This document shows, piece by piece, positions 54,349 to 64,000 of a stretch of DNA of 64,000 nucleotides (positions are counted from its first letter, which is position 1; each line of letters starts with the position of its first letter). This DNA comes from Polyporus tsugae. Lineage: Eukaryota > Basidiomycota > Agaricomycetes > Polyporales > Polyporaceae. Where the stretch lies: assembly GCA_024305745.1 (NCBI GenBank), contig JAHRBS010000006.1, positions 1,242,501 through 1,306,500 on the forward strand. Reading direction: 5' to 3'. The position numbers and the translations under genes are program-made. The notes under the pieces were generated by a model. It had not been told where the DNA came from, searched no databases, and saw only the letters and a program-made list of their open reading frames with translations.

Positions 54349-57300
54349 ATGGGCGAAATCTGCCTCTCGGTCGCCCCCAACTTGCGCTGTCAATCCCTCA
54401 CTCGCACCGAGGCTGGTATCCTTCTTATCCCACCGGGTCTAGAGATCATCTTTGCGATTGTGTTGTTGTGGACGAAGCGCGGTGCTGACAAGTGAGTGCT
54501 TCCTATCTCAACTGCAGTTGGATGTGTATGAGGGTCAAAGCAAGTACTGGAAGATGGGACGCGCGTAGTGTTCACTCCGGGAGGGGAGGATGGATGGGAT
54601 GGGGAAATGCGGGGAAGGAGCCCAGGCCGCAGGATTCCACATGGTGCATGGGGTTGGGACTGGACGGGATCCTTCAGCTCGAACGGAGCGCGCGCGACTT
54701 ACTCCAGAGCTTGTTCCGCCCTTCATACGCACACTTAAACTCTGCCGTCACGCTGCATGGGATATTGAAGTGTGAGTTCCCACAGGAAACATGTCTTCAT
54801 CGCTGCGGAGGTCGTGATCTACTTTCTCCTCGCCGTCATTGACGTCTTCACCCACACCCTCCCTACCATCGGGGTGTCCCTCGATTCATTCAAGGCACTC
54901 GATATCATCATCGGTGAGTCCTGGTCGCATTGGCTCTCTTCAACGTCAAGCTAACTCTCCGTAGGCGTCGCATCCTTCATCCCGCTCTTCCTATATACCT
55001 TCTCCCTGTACCTCCTGACGACGGCCGAACTCATTCCGTCCCTCCCTGTCCGCTTCCAGAACATCACAAAATACGTCCTTCTGGCTTTCATCCCTCTTAT
55101 TGTAGTGCTGAATGAGCTGGGTTCCTTCATCGGCATTACCTACCGTGAGTATGCCTGGCAAATATCAGGCTAGATGCGACTGTTGACGAGCATCTCACCT
55201 CTCCAGGCCAGTTCGGCGGCGGCAGCACCCCGGTCGTGCTTGGCGTCGGGTTCTCGGATCCCACGCCGGAGACGTTTATCAGCAGCGTCACGCTCGTCCT
55301 TCTCACCGCCTTCCAGGCGGCCAACTTCTGCATCGCGTTCTACCGTCTAGTGAAGGCGCTCTCGCACCAGCGCACACTCGACGCGTCCCAGCAGGAGAAG
55401 GAAATGGAGGCGCACCTGTTCCGCGGCCTCGGCTGGATCGTCGCTGGCATGAAACTTGGCGCGATCGAGACCGTCATCGGCTTCGCGCAGGGTGGGTTCG
55501 GGATCGCGTTTACGCGGCGCCTCCTGCGCCTGCTCGCGCACGCGTGCCTGGTCATCGGCATCATCAAGGGCGTCGACACCGTCGAGGACTTCCAGCTCTA
55601 CAGCCCCAGCGAGGCGCGGAAGCGGCGCAAGTCGACGCTTCGCGCGATGATCCAGAACCCGCGCTTCTCGACCTTCCGCCACGTCGGGGGCCATGATTTC
55701 GGGAAGAGCCCGTTCGATGAGCGGCGCCAGTCAGTCGTCAAGCTTGGGAGCCCCTCGTGGATGCGCCGCGACTTCGTCAAGCCCACGCCGATTGTGGAGG
55801 AGGAGGAGCGCTACACACCCGGTCTTCTCTCTGCTCGAAAATCCACTAGCCTGACGTTCACGCTCACACCTCGCCCCACGTTCCGCCGCACAGGCGGGAG
55901 CAACCGCGGCTCCGCTTCTTCTTACGGATCCGCTAAGCGCAGTCCGTGGACGGATGGCAAGGGCAACATCGACGAGTACGCTGATGTCCATAAGGACGCT
56001 GACGAGGTTGACCTTTCGGACCTCCCCGCTCCTATTCCCCGCGTCGGTCTCCCTCCTCGTCCTACTCGCCAGCGCGTGACTGTACACATGCGCAAGGACC
56101 GTCTCCCCATCCTCGAGCTCCACCGCCTTTCTAACCTCTCATTCTCCGATTTCATGCGAGATCCCTTCCGCGACCAACACATTCGAGCGCGTTCACTACC
56201 TGATGCCCTCGAGCGCTCCGAAGACGTTTCTATGAGCCACATAGTCTCTGCGTCGTTCACTCGTCTCCCTGCGTACGCTGGTGTGTCCGTGCCCCCCATC
56301 CCTCCACCTGTATTCCAGGTGCCTATGCGCCAGTCCACTGCGTCGCGCTATTCCCGCACCGCAAGTTTTGCGAGCTACAACCGCCCCTTGAGCGGTGTGC
56401 CTGGGGGGGATGAGAGTCGCATGCCGAGCTTCAATCAACACTTGAGCTACGCCACGGCCGACCTCAACCCCCGTGAGAGCATCCTGCCGAACTTCCACCA
56501 ACAACTCAACACCGCCACAACCGACTTCGACCCCCGCGCGAGCACGGCGGGCTGGTCCTACAGCGGCTCGCAGCCTCCCTCGGCGATGTCCTTCCACGCG
56601 ATCGGCACCCCGACGACCAGCGCATTCATGGACCTCGAGCGGCCCCGCTCCACGACGCCGCCCATGAATCATTTGCGCATCAACCCCAGCCCTAACCGGC
56701 GTGACCGCGGCGTCTCCTCGAGCACGACAGCATCCGACGTCCACGCCCTCACGCTGCAGTTCCCGGGAATCCCCCCACGCCACTTCAGCCAGCCTGCGCG
56801 GCGCTCGGTGCTCTCGCAGGAGGTCTCGCGGGCTGAGTTCGTGGTGGACCCAGACGAGCCGATGCCCTCGGCCCCGCACGAGACCGAGACCGAGACCCCG
56901 ACCGAGACCGAGACGAGCGAGCCCACCGTCTCGCGCACGTCGTCCGGATATCGCAAGTCGCCCCCAGCGCCGCTGCGGACGACGGGCCTGACGGATACGC
57001 GCGTGGCGAACGTCGAGATCGAGCAGGACGTCGACGACAAGGAGGACGCGGCTGCGATGCGCTCGCTGCCGACGCCGCTCTCCGCGCCGCGTTATGCGTC
57101 CGTGCGGGCGCGCGCGCACTCGGCGTCGCGCGTCGCGGACGTGCCGGTCAGCGCGATGTCGGACGACGACGACGGGAGCTTCGACTCGGGGTTCAGGGAG
57201 GTCCCAGTTGTGCGCTCGGCGTCGCTCGTCCGGCGCGGCTCGGAGCAGGAGAGGAGGTGGAAGGGGAAGCTGGTGAGGGTGAAGAGCGTGGGGCAGGCGC

Positions 57301-57434
57301 CGATCCGCTCCGTGTCGTCGTCGGCGCGCGAGCAGTCGATGGCGCGGGACAGCATCATGGTCGAGCTTGGGATGATTGCGAGGGAGGGGCAGGTCGAGGT
57401 GAGGTACGACCCTGTCGCTGACACCCAGGTGTGA
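54349..57434 (+). CDS. Seven-helix membrane protein with long disordered C-terminal tail
   Basis: Four exons (54349-54491, 54786-54913, 54965-55144, 55207-57434) join in phase to 892 aa. The first 275 residues hold seven hydrophobic segments, roughly at residues 23-41 (ILLIPPGLEIIFAIVLLW), 50-70 (VFIAAEVVIYFLLAVIDVF), 91-113, 124-149, 172-200, 224-243 and 252-272. The remaining 600 residues are Ser/Pro/Arg-rich, full of SP/TP and RxxS sites and probably cytosolic (TPTPTETETSE-like Glu/Thr repeats near 56880-56925). The topology resembles fungal seven-helix receptors or sensors, but I see no signature of a named GPCR class, so function is open. Intron 1 is long (294 nt), and a small exon hidden in it cannot be excluded. 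Codon bias is strong in the tail. Confidence 0.75.
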
Positions 57435-58483
57435 GGAGGTATGCGGCCAGCTGAGGTGTGGGTATGCTGTGGAGGCATGAGTTTCGGCGGTGGTCTGTAG
57501 AGCGTTTGTGTATATATGTCATGCTTGGTGGCAAGCAAACCCCCTCCTGCCTATTGCTCTGTGCTTGCTGTCAAGTCTCGGATCTGGATTTGGACCATCG
57601 TGTTAGTGTAGGTTGGTTGTAATAACATCTTGTATGCTCTCATTGCCAACCAATTTTCGTTAAAAGTTATTGCCGGCAGACTCGATGCGTGCGTCGTCGT
57701 GGTAGGTTTTCGAATTCGTAGACTGGATTGGTCTCCTGGGTCAAACAAAGTACTTGGAAAATCGAGACAGCTGGATCGTGCACTCATCCATGTTCCTCAC
57801 ATCCACTCGCACAAAATTCCTCTGCATACGATGGCAAGTCCGTATCTCTTTAACCCAATCATGAGGCCTTGAGGCTGAGCGGCGCTGTAGGGGTGCCGGA
57901 TACCCGATCCCCCAGAAGTCAGGATGAACAGGAAATTCGGAAAGGAATAGCACCACGTATACATCGGTAACGCGATAGCCTGTCAATGCGTTTGAATGTG
58001 TAATCCAATATTCTTGACAACGGTGCCTCAGGGGTGCATGATACGTTAGATGATCGCCTCGACTTTCCGCTCCTTGCAAGTTGTTCGTGCTGCTGGCGAT
58101 GCTTGTCGTCTGCGCGCGGCTATACGATGAAATGACCTTCCGCATTTGTTGTATAGCTTTGGATCTTCAGCCGGAAGACCGCGGGGTCACTTGGCACCAT
58201 CTCTTGAAGCCGACGAACGCGCAGAGATTTCGTGGTGTTCGTAGTAGGGGGTGGGTGTCTTGTACCCCGATACACCGACAACTTGAAAGACAGTTTCTAT
58301 TTGCTCAAAATATGTGGCACGCTATGCTAACCAGACAAGTCCTTAAAAGGTCCATAACGAGTTCAAGCTCGCTCACAGTGCAGCACCCTGACACCGAGGG
58401 GATTAGGGTATGCCAGCACCGTAATCGTGCACCGGATAGGGAGAGGAGAGCGCGCCCTCGCGAGCGACCACCCACCATCCGTG
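57435..58483. other. Intergenic region, no gene seen
   Basis: This is the convergent 3' space between the seven-helix gene and the TAP-type hydrolase. No coding frame with recognisable features and no clear repeat was found. Confidence 0.4.
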
Positions 58484-60533
58484 TTAAGGTAAGTGGCGCA
58501 GGGCCTTCGAGTTGATACCGCGGTAGATGTAGTCCGAGAGCCTCGCACCGCCGACCGAAGACGCGAGGTTCTTCGCATTCCCGACGTTCGACGAGATGGA
58601 CTTGGACGCGGTCGGGAAGGGGCTGTCGTCGATCTGGCAGATGGTGCCCGCCGCGGGGAGCGTCCCGTTCGCGAAGTACGCGCGCGCGTACTGGATCGTG
58701 CATTTCGAGGTGAGTGCGGTGGAGGTGTGCTAGTAATACAGATACAGACACAGAGAGTAAGCGTCAGCTTTTGCTGGGAAACGTGTGGAGAGGGCACTTA
58801 CGCCGGCGCCGTTCTGGACGAGCAGGGCGGACGATTTCGGGAAGTACGAGTGGACGAGCTGGCCGTTCACGAGGGGCGTGGCGGGGTCGTGCTATGTGCG
58901 GGACCGTTGTCAGTCCTGCTGTCCGACGAGATCACGCAGTCGCTCGGATGGTTGGACTTACGGTGTTCGAGATGATCAGGATGGGGTTGTTCAGCGTCTT
59001 GTTCCACGGTCCCAAATATCTTTCGGGAGGTGTAACGGGCCAGTACTGGCACCCAGAATCGGGCTCCGAGATGATGACCGACCAGAAGAACCGCGAAACA
59101 CTCTTCAGTGTCTTGATGCCCGCATCGACGATCGTCTCGGCAGAGGGAGGGGAGAATGGGTTCTGGTCGTTGCACGATACAGCCGAGCGCTCGAGGTCGA
59201 GGAGGTCCTTCGTGTTCACGGCGTTGAGCATAGTCGATCCATCCCCACTCATGGCAGCGGCGAGCCCCCTAGCGATGCCAGGCCATCCGTGCGGGAACTC
59301 CAGACCCCCAAGGATGAACAGGCGCGCGCGCCCGTTGGTCAGGACGCCGGGGAGCGTGCCATTCGGTACCGCGAGCGGTTTCGCGTAGAGCCCGTTGACG
59401 AAGTCCTCGACGCGGGTCATGATTGTGTTTGGGTCCTCGTTCTGCTTCTTCGCCAGCGCGCACGCAGACGGGCCCGCCTTCGAGCACTCCTCGAAGAAGA
59501 CCTTGTATGTCGCGTCAGTCGAGTTCAGCCAGCTGTGGAGCTGGAGGTAGGGCGGCTTATTCGCCCATGCATCCGCGTCGACAACGCCGTCGATGACGAC
59601 GCGCCCGACGCGGTCCGGGAAGACGTTGACGAGGTACTGGCCCATGACGGTGCCGTACGACAGGCCGTAGAAGTTGATGAGTGAGCCTTCGCCCGCGAGC
59701 AGGGTGTTGATGTAGTCGATGTCGCGCACGACGGACGTCGTGCCTGCGTACTTGATCGTCTCTCCCATCGTCTGGTTGCAAACCTCGAACTGCGCCTGAT
59801 AGAGCGCGTTCGCATCCCGCTGGGTCTGAATGAGATGGGGGCGGTTGCCCGGGTCTGCCAGGTTCGGAGAGACGTCGTAACCGCGGTCAAGGACGGTGTT
59901 CGCGAGGAACGCCTCCCGCGAGCCATTGCCAGTGAAACACGTCGTCTGGGGCCTAGCACCGCACAGCGGGTTAGCCGCGACTCCTTTCAAAAATGCGAGG
60001 CGTCACTTACTCTGACAAGCCAATGCCGCGCGGGTCAAAACCGAGGATGTCCCACCCTTCGCCAATCTGTTCCGGCAGGTGGTCAGCAATGGGATGTGAA
60101 TGCGCGGCGATTTCGTTAAGACTCACGAGTTGCTGGAAATAAGGGCCGGCTTCCGTTGCGAGGTCAACACCTGGGCCACCGGGTCCCCCAGGGTTGACGA
60201 AGACCACACCCTTGCGAGGTGAAGCCGTTGCGTTGTATCGGCCAAGCGCGATCTTTGCCACGCCGGCGCTGGGATTGGTATAGTCCAGCGGGACTCTGGA
60301 GATCCAAACAGTGTTGTTGTTAGTAAATTCCTCCGGGCGCGTTCATTCAGTTGAGACACCTACATAGCATACCCACACTCGGCTCCGGCAATGGCGCTGC
60401 CGTCAGTGCATTTGCCGAAAACGAAGTCTCCAAGCTTGCCCTGGACGGGGCTGACGGAGGGTGTCGAGCCAGCAAGTGCGAGTGCGCCTCCAGCAACGAC
60501 GGTCGCGACGTTCTGCTTCCAAGGCGCGGACAT
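58484..60533 (-). CDS. TAP-type alpha/beta hydrolase (putative secreted tripeptidyl aminopeptidase)
   Basis: Six exons (60364-60533, 60127-60295, 60011-60066, 58962-59952, 58802-58891, 58484-58729) join in phase to 573 aa. The N-terminus has a hydrophobic stretch (NVATVVAGGALALAGSTPSV) that fits a signal peptide or anchor. The fold shows VVFVNPGGPGGPG (oxyanion loop), WDILGFDPRGIGLSE, the nucleophile elbow NFYGLSYGTVMGQYLVNVFP (Ser near residue 230), the acid in HDPATPLVNGQ (near 465) and the histidine after NGAG (near 494). The C-terminal part matches the TAP-like domain. Relatives release tripeptides or hydrolyse esters outside the cell, which fits a wood- or litter-decay fungus. Several Asn-x-Ser/Thr sites fit secretion. 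A dead paralogue lies at 26.5-28.5 kb in the same orientation. An upstream in-frame extension exists, so the start at 60533 is a choice. Confidence 0.87.
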
Positions 60534-61642
60534 GGTGCGTTCATCAACGGTCAGCTGTGCGAGATACTGTCCGGAGTCGTCTGCAACTGCAAGCTCGAGT
60601 TCGGGAGCAAAACTTGAATCTGGTCAAAAGCGAGAAGTGACAACAAGGGATGAGTATGCCGAATGAACGAAGAACGGGAAGACACAAGCCAGCGAGATAT
60701 GGCACTGAGAAGCGGAGCACACTCCAGGCAGGACAATGCGCATATATACGTCGCTTGGATCCGGAGTGGTCATCATGGCCAGTTCAAGGTCAACCGCTGC
60801 GTCCACCTGAGTCCGCCTCTCGATTTTGGCAATTAATGGCCCTTGGCATCACTCGGGCGTGCATTGGAAATGCTGCGCACGCACCTCGACTTTGACCTGT
60901 GCTGACGAGGCCGAGCACAAGTCCGGCGCATGGGCCGAGACGTTGGAGGCAATGCCATAGGGAGCCGCAGCGCTGCTGCCGCATCATGTCTCGTCACCTT
61001 GGTGTCCGACGGTGCTGAGGTGTATGCGGCAGTGAGAGGGAGGACGGGGTCAGAGGGTTGGAATGGATGCGCGCCCCCCCAGCTATTTCAGTACTCAAGC
61101 TCAGGCTTCTGACCACGTGGCAACGTAACGGTACAGCTTGAGAGACGTACATGCACGGAAGTTGCCCTTCACGTCGGTTCACTACATAGTGACAACGACC
61201 GACGCCATTCGTAACCAGTGTGGCCCCCGAAGGACATTTGACTCAAGTCGTCATGCAAGGCATCGCGTTGCAAGTGGCGAATGAGCTTCACCTGCGGCAC
61301 ACACTGTCGTCGAAACACTCACCAGCTATATCCCGTACGCTTGAGAGAGTGCATCATTCATCTGCAATGGCGAGTTCAACAATAGGTGACATACTGGAAT
61401 GAATGTCCCGCGAAAAGATAAGGGATAAATTAGGGTATAAAATGGTGGTGCGATGCGCGACATGATGCATGAACGGCGACCGGAGTAGCACTACATACGG
61501 ATGTCGGACCGCCTTCCTCGCGGCAGCCCCGCCACACCGAAGCTCGCAGCGGCCAGCCGCATCACACTTCGGAGGACGGAGCGGGGACAGGGTGCGGCGG
61601 AGGCGGCGCGTACGCGACATCGCGAAAAGGCTGCGAACCGCC
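60534..61642. other. Intergenic region, no gene seen
   Basis: This holds the promoter of the TAP-type hydrolase and the 3' flank of the thaumatin-like gene. A tatata element lies at about 60741-60746 (gcatatatacg), a possible TATA box about 210 bp before the chosen start. Short frames on both strands have no motif. Confidence 0.4.
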
Positions 61643-62623
61643 TCACGGGCAGAAGGTGATGGTGTAGTCGGCCCTCTTGCTCGAGGGGCACGTGAAGAGG
61701 GCGGTCTTGGACGACTCGTCGTATGCGTACGCGTACGAGTTCCTGCAGCTCTTCTCTGTGAACGGGGAAACCGTCAGCACTCCGCGTCTCGCCCAGGTGA
61801 GGGAGCGAGGGGGATGAGGGACGCACTGAAGTAAGAGTAATACGCGACGCCGGACGGCGGGCACGTCGCGGCGGTGTGGTGCGTGCCCGTGCAGCAGTTC
61901 GGGTTGTTCGTGCGGTCGCCGAGACCGGCGACGCACGCGGACTTGCAGCCGACGACCTTGCCGTGCTTGTCCTTCGGGCCCCGGAGCGCGGCCGGGCACT
62001 TGGGGTTGAGGTCGACGGAGCAGTCCGCGACGTGGCAGCGCTTGTTGTTGTCCACGCGTATAGGGATGTTGAACCCGTCGACGAGCGAGACTGCGCGTGT
62101 GGGGTGAGCGTCACCGTCACGGTTGCTGCGCCCCGACGCGTGTGCGGGCTTGGACTCGAAGGGTCACTCACCATCGTAGTAGTCTAGGTTGCCGTCACCC
62201 TCGAAGGTGAACTCCGCGACGGTTGCAGGGGGAACACCCGTACCGCTGTGCCTGTCGCACAGGAGACCGCCGTTGCAGCCCCCGTCGAGGCAGGAGTTGG
62301 GCCCGGGGTTCTTGGAGAAGTCGCAGTTGCGGCGACCCCAGATGCGGCCCGCCTTCCAGTTGTCGGGGACCTTGAAGCTGACCGTCTTGCCGGGCTTCTG
62401 CTCCCATCCTGTGGGGTGGTCTGGGACGGCTGTGCCGGCATGCAGGTCAGTGAATAGCTGTCGTGTAAGTTGTAAGCAAATCAAGTGAAGCGCCCTGGAC
62501 ATGTCTGATCACACGTACACCAGGCCAGATGGTGTAGTGGCACTTATTGATAACCTTGAAGGTACGAGCAGTCACGGAAGTGGCCAACGCAAAGGCGACA
62601 GTCGCATAAACAAAGGTCTTCAT
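61643..62623 (-). CDS. Secreted thaumatin-like protein
   Basis: Four exons (62519-62623, 62172-62457, 61827-62090, 61643-61755) join in phase to 255 aa. A clear signal peptide (MKTFVYATVAFALATSVTA) precedes mature sequence RTFKVINKCHYTIWPG. The mature protein has 16 cysteines, as in canonical large thaumatin-like proteins. Further marks are AGRIWGRRNCDFSKNPG, CNGGLLCDRH, FTFEGDGNLDYYDVSLVDGF and NIPIRV, which supply the Arg, Glu and Asp residues of the acidic cleft, and NPNCCTGTHHTAATCPPSGV. Fungal members bind or cut beta-1,3-glucans and can act in cell-wall remodelling, fruit-body senescence or antagonism; which applies here is unknown. I chose the GTACGT donor at exon 1 (giving IWPGLFTDLHAG) over GTGTAC because only it keeps frame. 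Confidence 0.93.
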
Positions 62624-64000
62624 CTTGGGTACGGTCTGGTCTGAACGTTGATTGCAAAAGGCAGTAAAGAAAGCTTTGAAGCAAAAGGTATGAAGCGAAA
62701 GGGAGGTTTAAGTGAGGCGACAGCGAGATGGAATGGGGATCTCAGACACAAACTGATACCTTTTTAAACATCTCGCAATCCTGCCATGGCGCTCGCCCAA
62801 TGGCGATCAGGATCGGACACAAGGTTGTAGAGCCACAGAGGGCCGCGACCGAGGAGGCGCATTCCGCATCAGCGCACGCGTGCGCCCGTAGTCGGGATTG
62901 GAACGCTGTCAATCCACCCATCCGCACTCCATCAGATCTCAGACTCCATCCGCCCATTTCCGATAAAAAGTGAACACATTCGAGACAAGCCATGCACCCA
63001 GTGGCTGATATGACGTCGCATAACGACAACAGAGGGCCGGCGTGGAGCCGGCAAACAAGTTGCCAAGCTGTTGGATGCGCGTAACTTAGTTGAATACCGC
63101 CGGCCAGGCAGGCTGAGGCGAGCCATCCGGACCGTACGCTGCGCATCACAGGTACGGTCGTCAAAACGTCCCGACCACCATATGATAACGTAGGTCTTAC
63201 CTTGTGGAGCATCGACCCAACATCGAAAACGTACTGTGCAGATGTATACAATCAACGTTTCTGCTATGGCCCCGTACGGTCTTTTTCTTGGAGTTGCCTT
63301 GGATGCAACGTTACTGCTGCTGCTCCATATCACCCGCCTCTTCCCGGGCCCGGGCTTCAGGCTGTCTCGGAGCTTTGTGCCAAGTTCCCGCTCCGAGAGA
63401 CAACCTTCGCGCAAGTTCAACTGCATATCGCACCGATTACACTCCCTCACTTGCACGGAGACCCCGTACCTAAGGTTAGTGCCGCGCGGACGCGGCAACT
63501 CTCTAGTCTTTTACTTACTGACTTAGGCTTCGCATGCCAGTGACATCTGAGATCAGATGAGGCTTGTGATCACGGTATGGCCCAGTTGACAGAAAGTTCG
63601 GCTACTGATGCTGAAGCAAATGGCCCAAATGTTCTGCACGCGCCACCGTACATCGCTTATGACAATAACAAGAACCGTAAATATACAGTAGAGGGTTTAT
63701 GCATGGTTCGCGGGCCTCCGTTGGATTGCACCTCGCTGGATCTCATGAGAATAGCCCAACTAGCTTATCTGCCATCCAACCTCCCTGGCTAAACTGGAGA
63801 GGCTGCAAAGCTGGGCCACATGGACGAACTATGGACGATCAGATCCTTGGGGCCAGTGGCTACCCCCTGGGCCCTGCATTAGTACAGGACGCCTCTCGTT
63901 GTCATAACGTCGGGAGCACGAAAGGACGCTCACCAGCGAGGAGACACGGTATATTCCAACTATTGGCTCCTGAATATAGTACTGCGGAGGACGTCATCGT
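62624..64000. other. Right-end region, no convincing gene
   Basis: The first 150 bp are the thaumatin-like gene promoter. Beyond that I could not build a gene. A 71-codon frame at 63577-63792 starting MAQLTESSATDAEANGPNVL has no known motif; it could be a small exon of a gene that continues past the window. Confidence 0.4.

Noticed and set aside
56196..57119. A 307-codon minus-strand frame
   Set aside because: It is the antisense shadow of the Ser/Pro/Arg-rich tail of the seven-helix protein. High GC removes stops in several frames, and the Arg-rich translation has no family features.
54349..57434. Assignment of the seven-helix protein to a named GPCR class
   Set aside because: No class-specific motif could be recognised by eye, so topology alone is reported.

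Overview
The window is nuclear DNA from a filamentous basidiomycete, most likely an Agaricomycete of the polypore type. The evidence is dense genes with many short introns (about 50-65 nt, GTRNGT donors, CTRA(Y)-type branch sites), high GC, and a set of proteins matching Agaricomycete forms of eukaryotic housekeeping genes. Bacterial-style features (operons, Shine-Dalgarno sites, CRISPR) are absent. I reconstructed exon-intron structures by hand. Every multi-exon model called intact keeps phase and frame across all its junctions, which is the main support for those models.

Layout. 1-720: partial minus-strand gene of unknown role, sharing a short divergent promoter with LCB1 (914-2883, serine palmitoyltransferase subunit). 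3.2-6.8 kb: two F-box/LRR-like copies, one a remnant. 7.4-10.2 kb: a SANT/Myb ZZZ3-like gene and a PBDC1/YPL225W homologue. 10.7-11.9 kb: a truncated F-box/LRR pseudogene. 14.4-17.3 kb: a Tc1/mariner-superfamily transposon with perfect 29-bp terminal inverted repeats and three in-frame TAG stops. 17.5-18.5 kb: an Agaricomycete orphan-family gene, followed by F-box remnants. 19.9-20.9 kb: a single-pass membrane protein gene. 21.7-23.0 kb: VPS26 (retromer). 24.3-25.6 kb: a Cys/His-rich finger protein, then a 273-bp MITE. 26.5-28.5 kb: a decayed TAP-type alpha/beta hydrolase. 30.0-31.7 kb: a DUF7587-like, tail-anchored protein. 31.7-35.4 kb and 36.2-38.9 kb are gene-poor, with a small putative mitochondrial protein between them (35.5-36.2 kb). 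39.0-41.7 kb: SOF1, divergent from RTF1 (42.1-44.3 kb). 44.6-50.8 kb: a cluster of four F-box/LRR copies and remnants. 51.4-53.2 kb: tRNA t6A dehydratase (TCD). 54.3-57.4 kb: a seven-helix protein with a long disordered tail. 58.5-60.5 kb: the intact TAP-type hydrolase. 61.6-62.6 kb: a secreted thaumatin-like protein. The last 1.4 kb shows nothing convincing.

The genes do not form one pathway. Conserved single-copy genes (sphingolipid synthesis, retromer, ribosome biogenesis, Paf1 complex, tRNA modification, eEF1A biogenesis) alternate with a fast-evolving accessory layer. That layer holds at least nine F-box/LRR loci, most of them broken, a duplicated secreted peptidase with one dead copy, two DNA-transposon insertions and lineage-specific orphans. 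I found no obvious undescribed multi-gene system. The most interesting leads are the F-box/LRR birth-and-death family, the TAG-only interrupted transposase, the ADP-ribosyltransferase-like pattern in the DUF7587 protein, and the long repeat-bearing intron inside SOF1.
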